A DNA stretch of 64,000 nt from RPQJ01 sp963706535. Lineage in GTDB: Bacteria; Pseudomonadota; Gammaproteobacteria; Steroidobacterales; Steroidobacteraceae. Shown piece by piece: positions 32,950 through 40,855 of the stretch (within the stretch, counting starts at the first letter, position 1; each line of letters opens with the position of its first letter). The stretch covers positions 1-64,000 of the forward strand of contig CAVPMU010000025.1 of the NCBI GenBank assembly GCA_963706535.1, given 5' to 3'. The position numbers and the translations under genes are program-made. A model generated the notes under the pieces. It saw nothing but the letters and a program-made list of their open reading frames with translations, was not told the DNA's origin and searched no databases.

Positions 32950-34443
32950 CTACCCCGGCCGCATGTGCGGAAACAGCAGCACGTCCCGGATCGAGGGCGA
33001 GTTCGTGAACAGCATCACCAGACGGTCGACGCCGATGCCGAGGCCCGCGGTCGGCGGCAGGCCGTACTCGAGCGCGCGGACGTAGTCGGCGTCGTAGAAC
33101 ATCGCCTCCTCGTCACCCGCGGTCTTGCGCTCGACCTGCTCGCGGAAGCGCGCGGCCTGGTCGTCGGCATCGTTCAGCTCCGAGAAGCCGTTGGCCAGTT
33201 CTCGCCCGCCGATGAAGAACTCGAAGCGGTCGGTGATGAAAGGATCCGCGTCATTGCGCCGCGCGAGTGGCGACACTTCGGCCGGGTAGGCGTAGACGAA
33301 GGTCGGCTGGTCGAGTGTATGTTCGCCCGTCTTCTCGAAGATCTCGATCTGCAGCTTGCCCGCACCGTCCGCCGGCGAGGGCTCGATTCCGAGCCGCGCG
33401 CAGATTTCACGCAGGTAGCCCACGTCCCGCAAACGCGCACGATCAATGCCGGGATTGTGCTCGACGACCAGGTCCTCGACGGTGACCCGGCGGAAGGGCT
33501 GGCCGAGCTCGTAGGTACTGCCCTGGTACTCGACGCTGCGCGTGCCGAGCAGCGTGTCGGCGAGACCCTGGAAGATGTGCTCCACCAGGTCCATGAACTC
33601 GCGGTAGTCCGCGTAGGCCTGGTACAGCTCGAGCATCGTGAACTCGGGGTTGTGCTGCGTGGACAGGCCCTCGTTGCGGAAATTGCGGTTCAGCTCGTAG
33701 ACGCGCTCGAAGCCGCCCACCACCAGTCGCTTGAGGTAGAGCTCCGGCGCGATGCGCAGGTACATGTCGACGTCGAGCGCGTTGTGGTGCGTGACGAAGG
33801 GACGCGCCACCGCCCCGCCCGGGATCACCTGCATCATCGGCGTCTCGACTTCCATGAAGTCGCGCGCGTCGAGGTAGCTGCGCAGGTACTGCACGATGCG
33901 GCTGCGCGTACGGAACACCTGCCGGCTGTCGTCGTTGACGATCAGGTCCACGTAGCGCTGGCGGTAGCGCTGCTCGACGTCGGCGAGGCCGTGCCACTTG
34001 TCGGGCAGCGGCCGCAGCGACTTCACCAGCAGCCGCAGGGACTCCGCCCGCACCGACAGTTCACCGGTCTTCGTCTTGAACAGCACGCCCTCGGCGCCCG
34101 CGATGTCGCCGACGTCCCAGCCCTTGAACTCCTCGTAGGCGGCGCCGAGCGGATCCTGCTGCAGGAACAGCTGGATCAGGCCGCTGCGGTCCTTGAGCTT
34201 GGCGAAGCTCGCCTTGCCCATCACGCGCTTGAACATCATCCGGCCAGCCACGGCCACCCGCACCTCGTGCGCGTCGAACCACTCGGCCGGGTGCCCGCCG
34301 TACGACAGGTGCAGGTCCTCGGCCGTGGCGTTGCGCCTGAAGTCGTTCGGGAACGCGTTGCCGCGCTCGCGCAGCCGCTCGAGCTTCGCGCGCCGCTCGG
34401 CGATGAGGTGGTTTTCGGAAACGTCTGGGGTGGTGTCGGACAT
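32950..34443 (-). CDS. lysS: Lysyl-tRNA synthetase (class II)
   Basis: LysS charges tRNA-Lys. The 497-aa protein has the N-terminal anticodon-binding OB domain (VAVAGRMMFKRVMGKASF) and the class II motifs: motif 2 with FRNEGLSTQHNPEFTMLE and motif 3 with GLGIGVDRLVMLF. It starts 12 nt after the heptamer-repeat hairpin that separates it from prfB. prfB-lysS is a conserved pair. Confidence 0.97.
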   Translation of the reverse strand: MSDTTPDVSENHLIAERRAKLERLRERGNAFPNDFRRNATAEDLHLSYGGHPAEWFDAHEVRVAVAGRMMFKRVMGKASFAKLKDRSGLIQLFLQQDPLGAAYEEFKGWDVGDIAGAEGVLFKTKTGELSVRAESLRLLVKSLRPLPDKWHGLADVEQRYRQRYVDLIVNDDSRQVFRTRSRIVQYLRSYLDARDFMEVETPMMQVIPGGAVARPFVTHHNALDVDMYLRIAPELYLKRLVVGGFERVYELNRNFRNEGLSTQHNPEFTMLELYQAYADYREFMDLVEHIFQGLADTLLGTRSVEYQGSTYELGQPFRRVTVEDLVVEHNPGIDRARLRDVGYLREICARLGIEPSPADGAGKLQIEIFEKTGEHTLDQPTFVYAYPAEVSPLARRNDADPFITDRFEFFIGGRELANGFSELNDADDQAARFREQVERKTAGDEEAMFYDADYVRALEYGLPPTAGLGIGVDRLVMLFTNSPSIRDVLLFPHMRPG

Positions 34444-34455
34444 GGGGAGGGGGAA

Positions 34456-34575
34456 GGCTGTGGGCTGTGGGCTGTAGGGCGGAAGGCTGTGGGCTGTGGG
34501 CTGTGGGCTGTGGGCTGTGGGTAGGAGATGGTGCTTCTTACCTACAGCCTACAGCCCACAGCCCACAGCCTACAG
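34456..34575. repeat. Heptamer-repeat hairpin between prfB and lysS
   Basis: Three plus five 7-bp units (GGCTGTG, one GGCTGTA) occupy 34456-34476 and 34485-34519, and five inverted units (CCTACAG or CCCACAG) occupy 34541-34575. The arms can pair over about 35 bp around a loop of roughly 20 nt. The prfB stop codon TAG (34570-34572) lies inside the outermost inverted unit. The lysS start codon is 12 nt from the other side. Confidence 0.92.
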
Positions 34576-35665
34576 CCCCTGCTTGAGGCTCGCCTCGAGA
34601 AATGGTTGCAGGTCTCCGTCCAGCACGGCCGTGGTGTTGCCGATCTCCACGCCGGTGCGCAGGTCCTTGATGCGCGACTGGTCGAGCACGTAGGAACGGA
34701 TCTGGTTGCCCCAGCTCACGTCCGACTTGGCGTCCTCGAGCACCTTGGCCGCGGCATTGCGCTTGTTGACCTCGAGCTCGTAGAGCTTGGCCTTCAGCAT
34801 CTTCATCGCGGTCGAGCGGTTCTTGTGCTGGCTGCGCTCGCTCTGGCAGGCCACCACGATCCCGGATGGCAGGTGGCGGATGCGGACCGCCGACTCCGTC
34901 TTGTTCACGTGCTGGCCACCGGCGCCACTCGAGCGGTAGACGTCCATCTCGAGGTCGGCGGGGTTCACCTCGATGTTGATGTCGTCGTCCACTTCGGGCG
35001 AGACGAACACCGAGGCGAACGAGGTGTGGCGGCGCGCGTTCGAGTCGAAGGGGGATTTGCGCACCAGGCGGTGGACGCCGGTCTCGGTGCGCAGCCAGCC
35101 ATAGGCGTACTCGCCCTCGAAGCGGATCGAGCAGCTCTTGATGCCCGCGACCTCGCCTTCGCTCAGGTCGGTGACCTCGGTCTTGAACCCCTGCTGGTCG
35201 GCCCAGCGCAGGTACATGCGCATCAGCATCTGCGCCCAGTCCTGCGCTTCGGTGCCGCCGGCGCCGGCCTGGATGTCGAGGAAACAGTTGTGCGAGTCCA
35301 TCTCGCCGGGGAACATGCGCTGGAACTCGAGGCGCGCGACCTCGCCTTCGATGCGGCCCACGTCACGCTGCACGGCGTCGACGGTGCCCGCATCCGCCTC
35401 GGCTTCCGCGAGTTCGAGCAGCTCGCCGGCCTCGGCCAGGCCCGCGCTCAGCTTGTCGAGCATCCCGACGATCGCTTCGAGCCTGGTGCGCTCGCGGCCG
35501 AGTTCCTGTGCCCGCTCGGGATTGCTCCACACCGTGGGCTCCTCGAGCTCACGCAGCACCTCCGTCAGGCGCTCGCTGCGGCCTTCGTAGTCAAAGAAAC
35601 CCCCTGAGCGCCCGGGTGCGCTCGGCGAGGTCATCGAGGCTGCGGTGGATCGGGTTCGTTTCCAT
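34570..35665 (-). CDS. prfB: Peptide chain release factor 2, with programmed +1 frameshift
   Basis: RF2 terminates translation at UGA and UAA. The ATG at 35665 opens a 25-codon reading frame (METNPIHRSLDDLAERTRALRGFL) that ends in an in-frame TGA at 35591-35593. The site reads AGG GGG TTT CTT TGA C: a Shine-Dalgarno-like AGGGGG and the CTT TGA C slip site of the classical prfB autoregulatory frameshift. After a +1 shift the frame continues DYEGRSERL to the end, giving 364 aa with the GGQ motif (SSGAGGQHVNKTE). The frameshift lets RF2 limit its own synthesis. Confidence 0.96.
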
Positions 35666-35712
35666 GCTTCGGGGGGCTTCCGGGGACAGCCGTCAAGTTT
35701 AACATGCGCCCG

Positions 35713-37449
35713 TCACGGCACCGGGACCAGCCATTCCGCGACCAGTTGCAGCCGGCGCGAGCCCGCGTACTCGTTGACGTCCGTGCGAAAGACCATCTGC
35801 ACGCGGTCCTGCGCCCGGATCGGTGCGGCCGCGGGGGCATCGAGGTAGCGGAACGCGATCGCGTCGGTGACCTCGCCCGAGGGCGCCGCAACGGACAGCT
35901 TCAGGTGGCGATCGCCCACCACGCGGCTGCTGACGACGCCAAAGGTCCCGTCGAACGACGGCTCCGGGAAGCCCGCGCCCCAGGGGCCGCCCTCGCGTAT
36001 CGCGAGCGCCGTGTCCAGGTTGAGCTCGCCTGGCTCGAGCGGCCCGTCGGTGTGCAGGTCGCCCGACAGCGTGTCGGCGTCGATGCACCTCCCGACCTCC
36101 TCCGCGAAGGCGCGCTGGAAGTCGTCGAGCCGCTCCTCGCGCAGCGTCATGCCGGCCGCCATCGCGTGGCCACCGAACTTCTCCAGCAGTCCCGGATGGC
36201 TGGTGGCGACGGCGTCGAGCACGTCGCGTACGTGCAGCCCCGGCACCGAACGCGCCGAACCCTTGACCCATCCCGGCTCGCCGGGCGCGAACGCGATCAC
36301 GGGCCGGTGCAGCCGCTCCTTGACCCGCGAGGCGACCAGGCCGATGACGCCCTGGTGCCAGCCAGCGTCGAACAGGCACACGCCCGGGGGCAATGCGCCC
36401 TCGAGCGTCGCCACCAGCGCGTCGACCTGCACCAGTGCTTCGTCCTGCATGCGGGTCTCGAGCTGGCGACGATCGGCGTTCAGCTGCGAGAGACGCCCGG
36501 CAAGCTCGCGTGCTTCGCCGGCATCCGTGCTCAACAGGCAGTCGATGCCGAGCGTCATGTCCTCGAGGCGACCCGCGGCATTGAGGCGCGGTCCCGCCTG
36601 GAATCCGAGATCCTGCGCGACGACGCCCTCGAGCCTGCGGCCGGCGATCTCGAGCAGGGCGCGCAATCCGGGCACGCAGCGGCCGGCACGGATGCGCCGC
36701 AGCCCCTGCGCCACGAGGATGCGGTTGTTGGCATCGAGCGGGACGACGTTGGCCACGGTGCCGAGCGCCACGAGGTCGAGCAGGTCGGCCGGGTTCACGT
36801 CGCGCCCCGCGGGCACCAGCCCGGTGTCGCGCATGCGACGGGTGAGCGCCGCCATCAGGTAGAAGGCCACGCCGACGCCCGCCAGCGCTTTCGAGCCAAA
36901 CGACTCACCCGGCAGGTTTGGATTCACGATCGCCGCGGCGGCGGGCAAGGCCGCTCCCGGCAGGTGGTGGTCGGTGACGAGCACGGGAATTCCCAGCCGC
37001 CCGGCCTCCGCCACGCCCTCGAGCGAGGCGACACCATTGTCCACCGTCACGATCAGGCCTGGTGCGAGGCCCGCCGCCACGCGAACGATCTCGGGCGTGA
37101 GCCCGTAGCCGAACTTGAACCGGTCCGGCACGAGGAAGCCAGGATCCGCGAACCCGAGCCGCGTGAGTTGTCGCACGACCACCGCCGTGCTGGTCGCGCC
37201 GTCGGCATCGAAGTCGCCGATGACCAGCACCTTGGCACCCCTGCGATGCGTGTCGAGCAGCAGGTCCACCGCAGGCTCGATGCCACCGAGCGTGCTCACC
37301 GGCAGCAATCGCTCGAGGCCGTGGTCGAGGTCGGCGGAGGTCATGATGCCGCGCGCACCATAGGCCCGGCGCAGCACCGGATGCAGCGAGGGCGGGAACC
37401 CGTCCGGACGGCCTTCCGCCACGGTGCGGCGCAGTATGCGTCGCCGCAT
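35713..37449 (-). CDS. recJ: Single-stranded-DNA-specific exonuclease RecJ
   Basis: RecJ degrades single-stranded DNA 5'-3' in recombination and mismatch repair. The 578-aa protein has the DHH-family motifs VIGDFDADGATSTA and VTDHHLPGA, an ALAGVGVAFYL segment, and the DHHA1 region GWHQGVIGLVASR with KFGGHAMAAG. I use the ATG at 37449, overlapping the rpfE stop (TGATG); a GTG one codon upstream is also possible. Confidence 0.95.
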   Translation of the reverse strand: MRRRILRRTVAEGRPDGFPPSLHPVLRRAYGARGIMTSADLDHGLERLLPVSTLGGIEPAVDLLLDTHRRGAKVLVIGDFDADGATSTAVVVRQLTRLGFADPGFLVPDRFKFGYGLTPEIVRVAAGLAPGLIVTVDNGVASLEGVAEAGRLGIPVLVTDHHLPGAALPAAAAIVNPNLPGESFGSKALAGVGVAFYLMAALTRRMRDTGLVPAGRDVNPADLLDLVALGTVANVVPLDANNRILVAQGLRRIRAGRCVPGLRALLEIAGRRLEGVVAQDLGFQAGPRLNAAGRLEDMTLGIDCLLSTDAGEARELAGRLSQLNADRRQLETRMQDEALVQVDALVATLEGALPPGVCLFDAGWHQGVIGLVASRVKERLHRPVIAFAPGEPGWVKGSARSVPGLHVRDVLDAVATSHPGLLEKFGGHAMAAGMTLREERLDDFQRAFAEEVGRCIDADTLSGDLHTDGPLEPGELNLDTALAIREGGPWGAGFPEPSFDGTFGVVSSRVVGDRHLKLSVAAPSGEVTDAIAFRYLDAPAAAPIRAQDRVQMVFRTDVNEYAGSRRLQLVAEWLVPVP

Positions 37450-38462
37450 CACGCCAGCACCTCGGCCAGCGGTCGCGATCGCTTCCAGAAGGCCAGCCGG
37501 CTGCGACGTCCGATCGCGAAGGCGCTCTCGCCCACCAGCAGGTCGATGCCGGCCGTCCCGCCGCTCTCCAGTGTCGCTTTCGCCGGCGCCATGACGGCCG
37601 ATTCCGCCTGCACGAGGCAGGCGTCCGCATCCGGCGCAGGTATGGACGACCAGCCGAGCAAGGCGTCACTACGCTCGCGGGCCACCTGCGCGAACTCCCC
37701 GAGCGACAGAGTGGCCGAGCCATGCGCACGCCACAATCCCGCGAGCCACGGGTCGTCGGTGTACAGGGGCGGCAGCGCCACCGGCGCTGGCGGCGAGGCG
37801 GCGCCGAAGCCCCACAGCCAGAGCGAATTGGCGACCGGCACGCCACGCTGCTCGCGCTGCCCGTTGACCGGGTGCTCGTGCAGCAGCATCTGCAATTCGT
37901 TGATCAGGCTGCGCACCTGCGCGCCGTCGCGGCCGCCCGGCATCAGCTCACGCAGGTTGCAGCCCGCGGCCACTGTCGGCTCCACGGTCGTGCAGTCGAG
38001 CGACCGGTCGCACTCGAGCAGCCAGTCGTCGTCGCGCGCGAGGTGGAAACGATACCCCGTCCCATCGAGGTGGCGGTTGATGTCGGCCAGCAGGGTCGTT
38101 GACTCCGTCGCGTCGAGGTCGAGGTGCGCGGGCGACAACTGCAGGTGATCGAGGCCCGTGAGCAGGTGCACCGGACGCGCGCAGGCCCAGGTGCCGGAGG
38201 GCAGCACTCCGTGCATCGCGGCATGCGCGCAAGGCCCGGCCGGCAGCCGCCGCATCACGTCCTCGTCGAGCTGGCACGACGCGAGCAGCCACTGCCGCCA
38301 GGCGGACGACTGCTCCGTCCGCCGCGCACGTGCGAGCAGCCACTCGAGCGCCGGCAGGCGCGCAGCCGGCCGGCCGTCGCGGACCGCGGCACGGGCGGCA
38401 TCCGCGAGCCACGGCAACGCGAGCCGCAAACGACCAGCGCCGATGACCGGGGCACCCTGCAT
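37449..38462 (-). CDS. rpfE: RpfE-type regulatory protein (function unknown)
   Basis: The 337-aa protein matches the RpfE family, named from the gene next to recJ in the Xanthomonas rpf cluster. Recognisable segments are HLLTGLDHLQLSPAHLDL, GYRFHLARDDDWLLEC, RSLINELQMLLHEHPVN and SLWLWGFG; the last three resemble the conserved core of the family. No catalytic motif is evident and no signal peptide is present. The start (ATG at 38462) is 16 bp from the divergent Mth938-like gene, and the stop overlaps recJ. Confidence 0.82.
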   Translation of the reverse strand: MQGAPVIGAGRLRLALPWLADAARAAVRDGRPAARLPALEWLLARARRTEQSSAWRQWLLASCQLDEDVMRRLPAGPCAHAAMHGVLPSGTWACARPVHLLTGLDHLQLSPAHLDLDATESTTLLADINRHLDGTGYRFHLARDDDWLLECDRSLDCTTVEPTVAAGCNLRELMPGGRDGAQVRSLINELQMLLHEHPVNGQREQRGVPVANSLWLWGFGAASPPAPVALPPLYTDDPWLAGLWRAHGSATLSLGEFAQVARERSDALLGWSSIPAPDADACLVQAESAVMAPAKATLESGGTAGIDLLVGESAFAIGRRSRLAFWKRSRPLAEVLA

Positions 38463-38478
38463 GAAGTATGTTAACCGC

Positions 38479-38856
38479 ATGAAGTTCAATCTCGACCAAC
38501 CCTCGACCGCGCACGTCGTCCGTGGCTACGGGCCCGGCGTGCTGCGCATCGGCGACCGGTCCTACGATGCGAGCCTGATCGTCACGGCGACCACGCTCAT
38601 CGAGCACTGGCGCCCACGACGCATGGCGGAGCTCGCGCTCGACGACCTCGAGCCCGTCATCGCACTGCAGCCGGAAGTGCTGCTGGTCGGGTCGGGCCAG
38701 CGCCAGGTCTTCCCGGATCGCGCGATCCTCGCCGCGTTGTACCGTGCGCGCGTCGGCTTCGAGATCATGGACACGGGCGCGGCCTGCCGCACCTACAACG
38801 TACTGGTGGCCGAGGGCCGCAAGGTGGCCGCCGCCCTGATCGTCGAGGTCGCCTAG
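38479..38856 (+). CDS. Mth938-like (DUF498) domain protein
   Basis: The 125-aa protein matches the Mth938/Xcc1710-like family: VVRGYGPGVLRIGDRSYDASL, LLVGSGQRQVFPD and the GFEIMDTGAACRTYNVLVAEGR region. Mitochondrial relatives (NDUFAF3) assist complex I assembly; the bacterial role is unclear. A TATGTT sequence 6 nt before the ATG may be a -10 box giving a leaderless mRNA. Its TAG stop overlaps the TAG stop of the convergent pcm gene in a shared CTAG (38853-38856). Confidence 0.85.
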   Translation: MKFNLDQPSTAHVVRGYGPGVLRIGDRSYDASLIVTATTLIEHWRPRRMAELALDDLEPVIALQPEVLLVGSGQRQVFPDRAILAALYRARVGFEIMDTGAACRTYNVLVAEGRKVAAALIVEVA

Positions 38857-39500
38857 CTCAGTCCCTGCAGCAGTGGCACGAACGTCGCGGGCCCGAGCAC
38901 CTCGCGCTCGAACGTCTCGCCGCGCCGGGTGACGCGCATCAGCTGCTGCTCGCGGTCGGGGCCGACGGGCATGATCAGGCGACCGCCGTTGCCGAGCTGC
39001 TCGAGCAGCGCCGCGGGGATCGCCATGGCCGCGGCCGCGACGATGATGCCATCGTAGGGCGCATAGGGCGGCCAGCCCTCGAATCCGTCGCCGTGGCGCA
39101 TGTAGACGTTCGTGATGCGCAGGTCGCGCAGCACGCGCCGCGCCCGCAACTGCAAGGCCGCGATGCGCTCCACGCTGTAGAGATTGACGACCAGCGGCGC
39201 GAGCACTGCGGTCTGGTAACCGCAGCCCGTGCCGACCTCGAGCACCTTGCGCGGCGCGCCGCCCTCGAGCAGCGCCTCGGTCATGCGCGCCACGATGTAG
39301 GGCTGCGAGATCGTCTGGCCGTGGCCGATGGGCAGCGCGGTGTCCTCGTAGGCGCGACTCGCGAGCGCCTCGTCCACGAACACGTGGCGGGGCACGGCAC
39401 GGATGCGCTCGAGCACCTCGGGGCTGGCGATGCCCTGCTCGCGCAGACGCGCGATCAGGCGGTCGCGCGTGCGCGCCGAGGTCATGCCGATGCCGGTCAT
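38853..39500 (-). CDS. pcm: Protein-L-isoaspartate O-methyltransferase
   Basis: Pcm repairs isoaspartyl residues in damaged proteins using S-adenosylmethionine. The product (215 aa) has the substrate segment YEDTALPIGHGQTISQPYI, the SAM motif VLEVGTGCGYQTAVLA and RLIMPVG. I chose the ATG at 39500 (MTGIGMTSARTRDRL), which keeps the conserved GIGMTS segment; GTG or later ATG starts are possible. It follows surE, the usual partner. Confidence 0.93.
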   Translation of the reverse strand: MTGIGMTSARTRDRLIARLREQGIASPEVLERIRAVPRHVFVDEALASRAYEDTALPIGHGQTISQPYIVARMTEALLEGGAPRKVLEVGTGCGYQTAVLAPLVVNLYSVERIAALQLRARRVLRDLRITNVYMRHGDGFEGWPPYAPYDGIIVAAAAMAIPAALLEQLGNGGRLIMPVGPDREQQLMRVTRRGETFEREVLGPATFVPLLQGLS

Positions 39501-39529
39501 GCGCGAATTGCTCACGTCGCGACTCGCAC

Positions 39530-40282
39530 TCAGGGCGCCCGTCCGACGAGCCACTCGCCGATGTCGGCAACCGAGGCGTGGCGGGTGAGGTCCACCTGCA
39601 GCGGGGTCACGGAAACGTAGCCGCCGGCGATGGCCGAGAAATCGGTGCCCTCGCCCGCATCGGCGCCCTCGCCCGCCGGACCCACCCAGTAGACGGGCCG
39701 TCCGCGCGGGTCGGTCGTGCGCACCACCGACTCGGAACGGTGGCGGTGGCCGAGCCGCGTGGCCTTGAAGCCCGCGAGCTGCTCGTACGGCAGGTCCGGC
39801 ACGTTCACGTTCAGGATCATCGAGGCGTGCAGCGGCGAGCGCATCAAGCGCATCACGAGCTCGCTCGCGACGCGCGCCGCCGTGTCGAAGCGATGGCCGT
39901 CACGCAGCACGAGCGACACGGCCATGGTGGGCAGGCCGAGGAAGCGTCCTTCGATCGCCGCCGCCACCGTGCCGGAATAGAGCACGTCGTCGCCCAGGTT
40001 GGCGCCGTCGTTGATCCCCGAGACCACCATGTCGGTCTGGAAGTCGAACAGGCCCGAGATGGCGAGGTGCACGCAGTCGGTCGGGGTGCCGTTGACGTAA
40101 TACATCCGCTCGCCGTAGTTGGCGACCCGGAGCGGCACGTCGAGGGTGAGCGAGTGGCTGGCGCCGCTGCGATTGCGGTCCGGAGCCACCACCGTGACCT
40201 CGGCAAGCGGGCGCAGCGCATCCGCGAGGCGCTGCAGACCCTCGGCACGATAGCCGTCGTCGTTGCTGACCAGGATTCTCAA
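39530..40282 (-). CDS. surE: 5'/3'-nucleotidase SurE
   Basis: SurE is a metal-dependent nucleotidase of survival-related operons. The 250-aa protein begins RILVSNDDGYRAEG, the metal-binding NDDG motif, and has VVAPDRNRSGASHSLT, NGTPTDCVHLAI and SGINDGANLGDDVLYSGTV. The start is a TTG at 40282; no ATG or GTG fits the conserved N terminus. A TATAGT box on the minus strand (40310-40315) lies about 28 nt upstream. Confidence 0.93.
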   Translation of the reverse strand: MRILVSNDDGYRAEGLQRLADALRPLAEVTVVAPDRNRSGASHSLTLDVPLRVANYGERMYYVNGTPTDCVHLAISGLFDFQTDMVVSGINDGANLGDDVLYSGTVAAAIEGRFLGLPTMAVSLVLRDGHRFDTAARVASELVMRLMRSPLHASMILNVNVPDLPYEQLAGFKATRLGHRHRSESVVRTTDPRGRPVYWVGPAGEGADAGEGTDFSAIAGGYVSVTPLQVDLTRHASVADIGEWLVGRAP

Positions 40283-40309
40283 GGGGGAGACCGCGCTGGA
40301 ATTGGCCGC

Positions 40310-40317
40310 ACTATACT
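40310..40317. promoter_or_regulatory. Bidirectional -10 element (ACTATACT) between surE and smr
   Basis: The octamer reads TATACT on the plus strand and TATAGT on the minus strand, so one site could serve as the -10 box for both divergent genes. For smr the box ends 7 nt before the ATG, which predicts a leaderless transcript; for surE it leaves a leader of about 20 nt. No clear -35 hexamers are visible. Confidence 0.4.
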
Positions 40318-40324
40318 TGAACGC

Positions 40325-40855
40325 ATGTCCGAAGACGACGCAGAGGCCTTCCGCGAGGCAATGCAGGAAGTCCGGCCGCTGCCGCCGCGCGAGCACCGTC
40401 CGGCCGCGCCGCGGCCGCGCCCGGTGGCCCGCTTCGCCCGCGCCGAGCAGCTCGACGTCCTGCGCGAGAGCCTGCTGCCGCCCGCTGACCCGGCCATCCT
40501 CGACACCGGCGAGGAACTGGCGTTTCGCCGCCCCGGAATCCGCGAGGACGTGCTCCGCCGTCTGCGTCGCGGCCAGTATGCGGTCGAGGCCGAGATCGAC
40601 CTGCACGGCCTCGGTCGGCACGCCGCGCACGAGGCGTTGCGGACCTTCATCGGCGAAGCCGCGGCGCGCGGCCAGCGCTGCGTGCGGGTGATCCACGGCA
40701 AGGGCCGGGGCTCCGGCCCGCGCGGGCCGGTGTTGAAGCACGTCGTGAACCACTGGCTGCGCCGCATGGACGCGGTGGTGGCATTCGCCTCCGCGAGGCC
40801 TGTCGACGGCGGCACCGGCGCGGCGTACGTGCTGCTCACCACGGCGCGGCGCTGA
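40325..40855 (+). CDS. Smr-domain protein (putative endonuclease)
   Basis: The 176-aa protein has a charged, proline-rich N-terminal half and a C-terminal Smr domain (about 90-176) with the LDLHG-type motif IDLHGLGRHAAHEAL and the HGKGRGSG motif. Smr domains bind or nick nucleic acids, for instance in ribosome rescue or as SmrA-type endonucleases. It is divergent from surE. Its TGA stop abuts the truD stop, forming TGATCA. Confidence 0.88.
   Translation: MSEDDAEAFREAMQEVRPLPPREHRPAAPRPRPVARFARAEQLDVLRESLLPPADPAILDTGEELAFRRPGIREDVLRRLRRGQYAVEAEIDLHGLGRHAAHEALRTFIGEAAARGQRCVRVIHGKGRGSGPRGPVLKHVVNHWLRRMDAVVAFASARPVDGGTGAAYVLLTTARR

Noticed and set aside
34456..34575. CRISPR-like array
   Set aside because: The units are 7 bp, contiguous and without spacers, and there are no cas genes in the window.
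35591..35593. prfB as a pseudogene because of the internal TGA
   Set aside because: The sequence around the TGA is the standard RF2 programmed frameshift site, and the rest of the gene is intact.
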